Assembly (NCBI GenBank): GCA_963658035.1
Contig: CAVKOL010000152.1
Location: 1 to 5,814, forward strand
Direction of reading: 5' to 3'
From: Paratractidigestivibacter sp963658035
GTDB taxonomy: Bacteria; Actinomycetota; Coriobacteriia; Coriobacteriales; Atopobiaceae
Length of the DNA stretch: 5,814 bases
Below, one piece after another: positions 1-5,814 of this stretch. The translations under genes were made by a program, and so were the position numbers. A model generated the notes under the pieces. It saw nothing but the letters and a program-made list of their open reading frames with translations. It did no database searches and was not told where the DNA came from. Numbering within the stretch: the stretch's first letter is position 1; the number at the start of each line of letters is the position of its first letter.

Positions 1-1295
<1,295 letters not shown>

Positions 1296-1324
1296 GTCTT
1301 AGGGTTTCGCCTAGGTAATTGTCC

Positions 1325-1394
1325 GGCGGGAGTCCCCCTCGCATTTCAAAGGGAGTTGAACGAAGCCCTTTGAAACGCAAGGGGGACTCCCGCC
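1325..1394. repeat. Imperfect palindrome, 29-bp stem, 12-nt loop, just after pnp
   Basis: Arm 1325-1353 pairs with 1366-1394: 27 of 29 positions are Watson-Crick, and the loop is 1354-1365. The two mismatches (1340/1379 and 1343/1376) are both C/A oppositions on the plus strand and would be G.U wobbles in RNA from the minus strand. The base of the stem reads GGCGGGAG...CTCCCGCC. No T-run follows on either side, so it is not a classical intrinsic terminator. In the pnp transcript it could still be a 3'-end stabilising stem or a read-through hairpin, and it could also be a dispersed intergenic palindrome of the REP/MITE kind. The structure is seen; the role is inferred. Confidence 0.85.
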
Positions 1395-1435
1395 TACTCA
1401 TCGCGGGTCGAAGCACACGCAAACAAATACAATTC

Positions 1436-1484
1436 ACGCCCCATACAGGAAAGAAAACAATTTTCCAGTACGGGGCGTTTCTTT
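1436..1484 (+). terminator. Rho-independent terminator downstream of pnp
   Basis: ACGCCCC (1436-1442) pairs with GGGGCGT (1472-1478). The stem continues after one A/C mismatch with TAC/GTA (1444-1446 with 1468-1470) and GGAAA/TTTCC (1448-1452 with 1462-1466), around an A-rich loop. The 3' arm runs directly into TTTCTTT (1478-1484). A GC-rich stem followed by a U-tract on the plus strand makes this the probable end of the pnp transcript, about 140 nt after the stop codon. The reverse strand has a better-paired stem (the A/C becomes G.U) but only a weak T-rich tail, so partial bidirectional action is possible. Confidence 0.75.
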
Positions 1485-1540
1485 ATATACATAGAAGAGC
1501 GTCGAGCTTCTGGGAGAATTGGGGACGAAGGGTTTCGAAT

Positions 1541-1582
1541 AGATTTTTTAATTTTTTTATTTTTATTAAATATAAAAAATCT
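1541..1582. repeat. AT-rich inverted repeat with T- and A-tracts
   Basis: AGATTTTTTA (1541-1550) is exactly repeated in inverse as TAAAAAATCT (1573-1582), separated by 22 bases made only of A and T. It contains runs of six or seven T and six A. It could be easily melted or intrinsically curved DNA, or a weak terminator. Nothing visible decides between these. The contrast with the GC-rich genes on both sides is striking. Confidence 0.7.
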
Positions 1583-1696
1583 CATTAACTGCGACGGCTT
1601 CAAAGTCGTTACCCCGGCCGGGTCTCAATGCTGCGCCTATAGGGACGGATCATCACTAACGGCCCTTTGCTCTTCTATTAAAAATATTAATTTCTT

Positions 1697-1822
1697 CTAC
1701 CTAGTTGCATTGATTTTTCTTGAGATAAGGCCTGCAGCCAAATATCGAGTTAGCCCATTTGCTTCATTCTCCTTATGTGTGGCCCCGCCTGATTTTGCCG
1801 CAATGTCGAAGTTTAGTTGCAT
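1697..1822 (-). CDS. Possible 41-aa small ORF of unknown function
   Basis: Reading the minus strand from ATG at 1822 gives 41 codons to a TAG at 1697-1699. The peptide begins MQLNFDIAAKSGG and ends GLISRKINATR. I do not recognise it; it has no signal peptide or membrane segment, and it is mixed charged and polar. In its favour, a strong GGAGG Shine-Dalgarno (plus-strand CCTCC, 1830-1834) sits 7 nt upstream of the ATG. Against it, it is short, only 16 of its 41 sense codons end in G or C whereas the neighbouring genes end almost always in G/C, and I see no convincing promoter. The Shine-Dalgarno lies within the 1830-1856 hairpin, so translation would be restrained unless that structure opens. 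It may be a real acquired small gene, a decayed remnant, or chance. Confidence 0.3.
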   Translation of the reverse strand: MQLNFDIAAKSGGATHKENEANGLTRYLAAGLISRKINATR

Positions 1823-1829
1823 GCTGTAT

Positions 1830-1856
1830 CCTCCGCCTGGTTTACCAGTGCGGAGG
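1830..1856. repeat. 12-bp hairpin covering the mini-ORF Shine-Dalgarno
   Basis: CCTCCGC (1830-1836) pairs with GCGGAGG (1850-1856) and CTGGT (1837-1841) pairs with ACCAG (1844-1848), with one bulged T (1849) and a TT loop. In minus-strand RNA the GGAGG preceding the ATG at 1822 forms one arm. Bases 1853-1856 are also the outer arm of the 1853-1935 palindrome, so the bases of the two stems cannot both form fully. No T-run follows, so it does not look like a terminator. Confidence 0.7.
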
Positions 1857-1935
1857 CCGCGGGGCGGGAGGGCGCAGAATCGGAGATTTGCGAACGCAAA
1901 CTCCAGATTCTGCGCCCTCCCGCCCCCGCGGCCTC
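1853..1935. repeat. Long palindrome, 39 bp of stem with three single-base bulges
   Basis: Paired blocks, from outside in: 1853-1864 with 1924-1935 (12 bp), 1865-1881 with 1906-1922 (17 bp), 1882-1885 with 1901-1904 (4 bp) and 1887-1892 with 1895-1900 (6 bp). The bulges are C1923, A1905 and A1886, and only AA separates the arms. It carries the same GGCGGGAG (1863-1870) and CTCCCGCC (1917-1924) that form the base of the 1325-1394 palindrome. No U-tract follows on either strand. It lies upstream of the probable rnj promoter. Candidates are an intergenic palindromic repeat element or a factor-independent transcription block protecting rnj from read-through. Confidence 0.85.
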
Positions 1936-1991
1936 ACCACCGACTCACCGCATTTTTGTATGGAGGTGCGGGTAGACCAACGAGAGTAGGG

Positions 1992-1997
1992 TAGAAT
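1992..1997 (+). promoter_or_regulatory. Candidate -10 element for rnj-ftsK
   Basis: TAGAAT matches the TATAAT consensus at five of six positions and lies after the last large palindrome, about 105 bp before the rnj ATG. No good TTGACA-like -35 stands 16-18 bp upstream (the bases there are GGG-rich). The call rests on the -10 hexamer and the position alone. If right, transcription would start near 2004 and leave a leader of about 100 nt. Confidence 0.3.
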
Positions 1998-2006
1998 TGG
2001 GAAGTC

Positions 2007-2056
2007 TGCGCTTTCGGCGCACGGTTTGGATTGTTCGGTCGGCGGAGACGCGACCG
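2007..2056 (+). promoter_or_regulatory. Two small hairpins in the rnj leader
   Basis: TGCGC (2007-2011) pairs with GCGCA (2017-2021) around TTTCG, and CGGTCG (2036-2041) pairs with CGACCG (2051-2056) around a 9-nt purine-rich loop. Both lie between the putative promoter and the rnj ribosome binding site. They could stabilise the 5' end of the mRNA or serve as a site for ribonuclease autoregulation, but nothing in the sequence proves a regulatory role. Confidence 0.4.
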
Positions 2057-2086
2057 TTTCATATGAATATGACCTGCAACCTAACG

Positions 2087-2092
2087 AAAGGA
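2087..2092 (+). promoter_or_regulatory. Ribosome binding site of rnj, long spacing
   Basis: AAAGGA lies 11 nt before the ATG at 2104, longer than the usual 5-9 nt. A second AAGGA (2099-2103) touches the ATG and is too close to work. The in-frame alternative, a TTG at 2026, has no Shine-Dalgarno before it, so the 2104 start is preferred. Confidence 0.55.
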
Positions 2093-2103
2093 TTTCCCAA
2101 GGA

Positions 2104-3768
2104 ATGCCCAAGAAAGAAAGTGCCCTAAAGATCATCCCGCTTGGCGGACTCGACGGCATCGGCAAGAACATGACCGCGTTCGAGTACGGCAACGACATGG
2201 TCTTGGTTGACGCTGGCCTGATGTTTCCCGAGGACGACCAGCCCGGCATCGACCTCATCCTGCCCGACTACACCTACGTGCTTGAGCACGAGGAGAAGCT
2301 GCGCGGCATCATCATCACCCACGGCCACGAGGACCACACCGGCGCCCTGCCGTACCTTTTGATGGACCTCACCCGCAAGGTGCCCATCTACTCGAGCAAG
2401 CTCACCTTGGGCTTTATCCAGGGCAAGCTCGCAGAGCACAACATCAAGTCGCCCAAGTTCCGTGAGATCTCTGACGGCGCCCAACTCACCCTCGGTGCCT
2501 TTGACCTCACGTTCTTTGCCATGACGCACTCCATCCCGGGTGCTTTGGGCGTCTTCATGAACACGCCCGCGGGCACCGTCATGCACACCGGCGACTTTAA
2601 GCTCGACCAGACGCCCGTCGACGGCAAGAGGCCCAACTACCAGGCCATCTGCAAGTTCGCGAGCTCCGGCGTCGACGTTCTTCTCTCCGACTCCACCAAC
2701 GCCACGCGCCCGGGCTTCACCCAGTCCGAGTCGGCCGTTGGCCCGAGCCTTCGCCACATCATCAAGAACGCCGAGGGCCGCGTCTTTGTTGCGTCCTTCT
2801 CGAGCCATATCCACCGCCTGCAGCAGGTCTGCGACGCGGCCACCGCGGTGGGCCGCAAGGTGGTGGTGACCGGCCGCTCCATGGTGACCAACACCAAGGT
2901 CGCCCGCGAGCTGGGCTACCTCAACATCGCCGAGGACGACATCATCGACGCCTTTGAGGTGGGCAAGATCGACGACGACAAGATCGTGGTTCTGTGCACC
3001 GGCTCACAGGGCGAGCCCCTCTCGGCCCTGGCCCGCATGGCAAACGGCGAGCACAAGTCGCTTTCCATCCACGCCGGCGACACCGTGATCATCTCTGCCA
3101 CGCCCGTTCCCGGCAACGAGAAGAGCGTCCAGGGCATCGTGAACTCGCTCTCTAAGATCGGCTGCGACGTCTTTGACAAGAGCCGCGCTTTGGTCCACGT
3201 CTCGGGCCACGGCAGCCAGGAGGAGCTCAAGCTCATGCTCTCCATGGCCAAGCCGCGCTACTTCATGCCCGTCCACGGCGAGGCCCAGCACCTGCGCGCC
3301 CACGCCGACCTGGCGGCTTCGCTTGGCATGTCTCGCGACAAGATCTTTGTCATGGACAACGGCGACTCGCTCGAGCTTTGCCGCCACAAGGCCCGTCGCG
3401 GCCGCGGTGTCGAGTCGGGCGTGGTCTATGTCGAGGGCGGAAACGTCACCGAGGCCAACCCCGTTGTCCTGCGCGACCGCCAAAAGCTCGCCCAGGACGG
3501 CGTCGTGAGCTGCACCGTGGCCGTCTCGCGCAAGCGCCACGGCGTGACCGCGGTCGACATCACCACCCGCGGTTGCTCCTATTCTGCCGAGGACGAGATC
3601 CTCTCCGAGGGCCAGGCCCAGGTGAGAAGCGCCATCGAGAAGCTTGCCAACAATAACGACGCCACGATCGACGCCATGAGGCGCGCCGTGCGCAACACCC
3701 TGTCCAACCTCCTGTGGAACAAGACGCACACCAGGCCTATGGTCATCCCGGTTGTTCTGGAGGTTTAA
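2104..3768 (+). CDS. rnj: Ribonuclease J, complete (554 aa)
   Basis: RNase J is a zinc-dependent metallo-beta-lactamase/beta-CASP nuclease with 5'-to-3' exonuclease and endonuclease activity, acting in the cytoplasm in mRNA decay and rRNA maturation. From the ATG at 2104 the protein opens with ALKIIPLGGLDGIGKN, typical of the family. Metal-ligand motifs are intact: THGHEDHTG (residues 72-80), H142 in AMTHS, and HTGDFK with D164 (161-166). The beta-CASP part includes SDSTNA (195-200), FSSHIHR (232-238) and TGSQGEP (299-305). Further family signatures are VSGHGS (366-371) and MPVHGE (388-393, H391). The C-terminal domain (about 450-554) ends in NLLWNKTHTRPMVIPVVLEV. Length is normal for RNase J (about 550). 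An extended start at TTG 2026 would add 26 residues without family resemblance. The stop directly abuts ftsK, and a 335-bp-scale or larger regulatory region containing palindromes precedes the gene. Confidence 0.97.
   Translation: MPKKESALKIIPLGGLDGIGKNMTAFEYGNDMVLVDAGLMFPEDDQPGIDLILPDYTYVLEHEEKLRGIIITHGHEDHTGALPYLLMDLTRKVPIYSSKLTLGFIQGKLAEHNIKSPKFREISDGAQLTLGAFDLTFFAMTHSIPGALGVFMNTPAGTVMHTGDFKLDQTPVDGKRPNYQAICKFASSGVDVLLSDSTNATRPGFTQSESAVGPSLRHIIKNAEGRVFVASFSSHIHRLQQVCDAATAVGRKVVVTGRSMVTNTKVARELGYLNIAEDDIIDAFEVGKIDDDKIVVLCTGSQGEPLSALARMANGEHKSLSIHAGDTVIISATPVPGNEKSVQGIVNSLSKIGCDVFDKSRALVHVSGHGSQEELKLMLSMAKPRYFMPVHGEAQHLRAHADLAASLGMSRDKIFVMDNGDSLELCRHKARRGRGVESGVVYVEGGNVTEANPVVLRDRQKLAQDGVVSCTVAVSRKRHGVTAVDITTRGCSYSAEDEILSEGQAQVRSAIEKLANNNDATIDAMRRAVRNTLSNLLWNKTHTRPMVIPVVLEV
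3759..3763 (+). promoter_or_regulatory. ftsK ribosome binding site inside the end of rnj
   Basis: GGAGG lies within the last codons of rnj, 5 nt before the ftsK ATG at 3769. The rnj TAA (3766-3768) is immediately followed by that ATG. This is near-ideal spacing and implies that ribosomes ending rnj restart on ftsK (translational coupling). Confidence 0.85.
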
Positions 3769-5814
3769 ATGCCGTCTAAACGCACCACAAACGCAGCAAA
3801 CAACAAAAGAGGCACCAACAGCCGCGCCAACAACGGCCGCCAGGCATCGTTCAAGGCGGCCGCCAAGGCCGTCCAGGCCCCCGAGTTCGAGGGGCTGACC
3901 ACCGCGCAGAGCGACATCATCGGCGTCGTTTTGGCGGTGTTGGCCATCGCCATGTTCATCTCGGTCGTGGCTCCCTCCACCGCGCCCGTGACCAGCGCCA
4001 TGGGCCACCTTTTGGCCCTGGGCTTCGGCACGGGAGCTGTGCTGGTGCCGGTGGCCCTCTTCGTCTTTGCCATGACCTTCTTCACGGCAGACGACGGCCC
4101 CATCTCGGGGCACGTGGCGGCGGGCCTTGTGCTGATCGTCGTGGCGGTTCTCGCCATGATCTCGCTCAACCAGCCTGTGGCCGCAGCCACCCCGGGCGCC
4201 CTTGTCACCGACACGGTGGCCGTCGAGGCCGGCGGCTACGTGGGCGGCGGCATCGCCTGCGTCTTGGCCACCTACCTGGGCATCATTGTGGGTAACGTGG
4301 TTTTGCTCGGCGTCATTGTGGCCGGCCTTGTGGTCTGCGGCTTCTCGATCACCGACGTGGTCGCCAAGATATCTGGCCGCTTGGCCGCGACGTCGGAGGC
4401 CCGTCGCGTGGCCGCCGAGCAGCGCGCCCAGGAGCGCGCCGTCACGCACGAGGCCACCATGGCAAACGATCGCCCCCGCAAGTTCGCCAAGGCGAGCGAC
4501 ACCTCGGTGGCGCAGCCTGCCCAGGGCTCTCTTTTCGACGAGACGGGCGAGGGCCAGACCACCTTCATCGGCGAGCGCAAGACGAGCGTCCTTAAGCGCA
4601 ACAAGGGCGTGCTTCCCGTCATGAAGACCGCCGACTTCGCCTTTGCCGACGACATCGACGAGGCAGGGGAGGGCGCGACGTCTCTTCTCGACGATTCCTT
4701 GTTTGTGCCCGACGACGTGGCCGACCTGGGCTCGGTTGACGATGAGCCCAAGACCTCGCTGATCTCTTCTCGCAAGCAGCGCAAGGCCGCCAAGAAGGGC
4801 AAGAAGGCCGCTGCCGTCGAGACGCCCTTCGACGAGCCCGCAGACGACGCCGTCGAGACGCCCTTCGACGAGCCCGTGGCCGCCGCTGCCCCCGCGGCCA
4901 AGGCCAAGCCCGCGGGCGACTCCATCCCCGACTTCCTCAAGAACCCCAAGGGCTCCAAGCCCGCCGTCGAGGAGGCCCCGGCGACCTTGAGCCGCCCCGG
5001 CGACTCCGACGAGTCCTATGAGCTGCCGCCCTTGTCGATCCTTCGCCAAAACGACGCCTTTACCGGCGACTTCTCAAACGACGAGGAGCTCACCCGCACG
5101 GCGCAGAAGCTCCAGGCCACTCTTGAGGAGTTTGGTCTGGGCGCCCGCGTGACCGGCTGGACCGCCGGCCCCTCGGTCACCACGTTCAAGATCGCCATGG
5201 GCGAGGGCGAGCGCGTGAACAAAATCGTCAACCTCGAGGACGACATCGCGCTCTCGCTTGCCGCCAAATCGGTGCGTATCTTCTCGCCGATCCCCGGCAC
5301 CTCCCTTGTTGGCATCGAGATCCCCAACGAGAAGAGCACACCGGTCTTTCTGTCCGACGTGCTTCCCTTTGCGCAGGGCGGCCCCCTGGAGTGCGCCTTT
5401 GGCCGCGACTCCGAGGGTAAGCCCATCGTGGTCGACCTCGCGGGCCTGCCGCACCTCTTGGTGGCCGGCACCACGGGCTCGGGCAAGTCGGTCCTTCTCA
5501 ACTCCATCATCATGAGCATGCTCATGCGCGCCACGCCCGAGCAGGTGCGCTTGATCATGGTCGACCCCAAGCGCGTCGAGTTCACGGGCTATGCGGGTCT
5601 GCCGCACCTCTACGTGCCTGTGGTCACCGAGCCGCGCCAGGCGGCCAGCGCCCTGCAGTGGGGCGTCACCGAGATGGAGCGGCGCCTCAAGGTCTTCGAG
5701 CACTACAAGGTGCGCGACATCAAGACCTACAACGGCAACGTGGACGGCGGCAAGTACGCCGACATGGAGAACCCGCCCAAGCACATGCCCTACTTCGTCA
5801 TCGTCATCGACGAG
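3769..5814 (+). CDS. ftsK: DNA translocase FtsK/SpoIIIE family, 3' end cut by window edge
   Basis: FtsK is a septum-anchored, ATP-driven hexameric motor that pumps chromosomal DNA and helps resolve dimers at division. The visible 682 residues begin with a basic, Asn-rich cytoplasmic stretch (1-45). A membrane domain follows, with hydrophobic segments near 49-68, 79-104, 115-133 and 157-192 (four or five helices). A charged low-complexity linker of about 210 residues (205-415) holds a basic KQRKAAKKGKK patch and a 12-residue duplication. The alpha domain starts near YELPPLSIL (417). The RecA-like beta domain carries Walker A GTTGSGKS (567-574, bases 5467-5490), VDPKRVEF (598-605) and Walker B VIVIDE (677-682), where the window stops. 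The rest of the beta domain and the DNA-reading gamma domain lie outside. The start codon follows the rnj stop with no gap and has a strong Shine-Dalgarno. The truncation is an edge effect, not biological. Confidence 0.97.
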   Translation, partial: MPSKRTTNAANNKRGTNSRANNGRQASFKAAAKAVQAPEFEGLTTAQSDIIGVVLAVLAIAMFISVVAPSTAPVTSAMGHLLALGFGTGAVLVPVALFVFAMTFFTADDGPISGHVAAGLVLIVVAVLAMISLNQPVAAATPGALVTDTVAVEAGGYVGGGIACVLATYLGIIVGNVVLLGVIVAGLVVCGFSITDVVAKISGRLAATSEARRVAAEQRAQERAVTHEATMANDRPRKFAKASDTSVAQPAQGSLFDETGEGQTTFIGERKTSVLKRNKGVLPVMKTADFAFADDIDEAGEGATSLLDDSLFVPDDVADLGSVDDEPKTSLISSRKQRKAAKKGKKAAAVETPFDEPADDAVETPFDEPVAAAAPAAKAKPAGDSIPDFLKNPKGSKPAVEEAPATLSRPGDSDESYELPPLSILRQNDAFTGDFSNDEELTRTAQKLQATLEEFGLGARVTGWTAGPSVTTFKIAMGEGERVNKIVNLEDDIALSLAAKSVRIFSPIPGTSLVGIEIPNEKSTPVFLSDVLPFAQGGPLECAFGRDSEGKPIVVDLAGLPHLLVAGTTGSGKSVLLNSIIMSMLMRATPEQVRLIMVDPKRVEFTGYAGLPHLYVPVVTEPRQAASALQWGVTEMERRLKVFEHYKVRDIKTYNGNVDGGKYADMENPPKHMPYFVIVIDE
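4813..4876 (+). repeat. Tandem repeat in the ftsK linker
   Basis: An identical 28-nt block occurs at 4813-4840 and 4849-4876, offset by 36 nt (12 codons). It encodes AVETPFDEP twice. The frame is kept, and it sits in the disordered linker, where length changes are tolerated. A simple slippage or unequal duplication explains it. Confidence 0.9.

Larger units (their letters stand above)
1296..2103. other. Long pnp-rnj intergenic region rich in inverted repeats
   Basis: About 800 bp separate the pnp stop from the rnj start, long for a compact bacterial chromosome. Composition is patchy. GC-rich palindromes at 1325-1394 and 1853-1935 flank a segment whose GC falls far below the neighbouring genes; bases 1538-1590 contain only four G/C in 53. 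I recognise no tRNA, rRNA, tmRNA, SRP RNA or RNase P RNA on either strand. Frames that stay open across it run straight through the palindromes and have no convincing start, apart from the doubtful minus-strand mini-ORF at 1697-1822. A small GC-rich island at 1590-1660 (with the palindrome CCCGGCCGGG at 1613-1622) has no function I can assign. Confidence 0.8.

Noticed and set aside
1526..1537. CGAA-N4-TTCG resembling an SOS box
   Set aside because: It lacks the GAAC/GTTC core of Gram-positive LexA sites and is not placed before any supported gene.
1319..1588. 89-codon plus-strand frame after pnp
   Set aside because: It starts with TTG without a ribosome site and runs through both the 1325-1394 palindrome and the terminator. 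The product changes character along its length.
1590..1625. Sequence resembling the anticodon arm of tRNA-Sec (GGCTTCAAA in a GCGAC/GTCGT stem)
   Set aside because: The loop would be nine bases, the upstream sequence is nearly pure A/T and cannot make acceptor or D arms, and no T arm or CCA-type end follows.
1325..1935. CRISPR array
   Set aside because: The repeats are inverted pairs, not regularly spaced direct repeats, and no spacer structure or cas gene is present.
1710..1994. Plus-strand frames of 76 and 94 codons, and a 138-codon minus frame to 2258, crossing the 39-bp palindrome
   Set aside because: They encode the palindrome itself as low-complexity Arg/Pro/Gly, lack good start signals and do not match codon use of the genes around them.
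2026..2103. Upstream TTG start adding 26 residues to RNase J
   Set aside because: No Shine-Dalgarno precedes it, the added residues do not resemble RNase J N-termini, and the segment contains a leader hairpin.
2125..2814. 229-codon minus-strand open frame opposite rnj
   Set aside because: It is a shadow of the RNase J metallo-beta-lactamase domain, with no plausible start signal.
3004..5049. 681-codon open frame on the minus strand across rnj and ftsK
   Set aside because: It is the shadow of strongly GC3-biased genes on the plus strand. Its product is low-complexity (Gly, Ala, Leu, Asp, His, Val, Arg) and resembles no family, while both plus-strand genes carry intact catalytic motifs.

Overview
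This window looks like chromosomal DNA from a high-GC Gram-positive bacterium. A member of the Coriobacteriia (Collinsella-like) is my best guess. That rests on the strong C/G bias at third codon positions, the actinobacterial style of the FtsK motor (VDPKRVEF...) and the gene set pnp - rnj - ftsK. The taxon is an inference from gene content and composition, not from a marker gene.

Layout: bases 1-1295 hold the 3' 60% or so of pnp (polynucleotide phosphorylase: second RNase PH core, KH, S1 and a basic tail). Bases 1296-2103 are an unusually long intergenic region of about 800 bp, partly very AT-rich and packed with inverted repeats. It holds a 29-bp imperfect palindrome (1325-1394), a convincing intrinsic terminator (1436-1484), an AT-only inverted repeat (1541-1582), a 12-bp hairpin (1830-1856), a 39-bp palindrome (1853-1935) and the leader of the next gene. 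A possible 41-codon minus-strand ORF (1697-1822) lies inside it, with its Shine-Dalgarno sequence buried in the 1830-1856 hairpin. Bases 2104-3768 are a complete rnj (RNase J, 554 aa). Its stop codon abuts the ATG of ftsK (3769 to the window end), which is cut by the window edge at the Walker B motif.

How the parts fit: pnp and rnj encode two processive RNA-degrading enzymes, a 3'-to-5' phosphorolytic one and a 5'-to-3'/endonucleolytic metallo-beta-lactamase one, which together cover bulk mRNA turnover and rRNA processing. ftsK encodes the septal DNA translocase and is apparently translationally coupled to rnj. The pnp message probably ends at 1436-1484, and rnj-ftsK would start from a separate promoter after about 1990.

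The three large genes are ordinary housekeeping genes. The part worth a second look is the pnp-rnj intergenic region: two long palindromes with a shared GGCGGGAG/CTCCCGCC core, mismatches that become G.U pairs only in minus-strand RNA, and a low-GC mini-ORF behind competing hairpins. I cannot show that this is a new system. It may simply be a pair of intergenic palindromic repeats plus convergent-type terminators.
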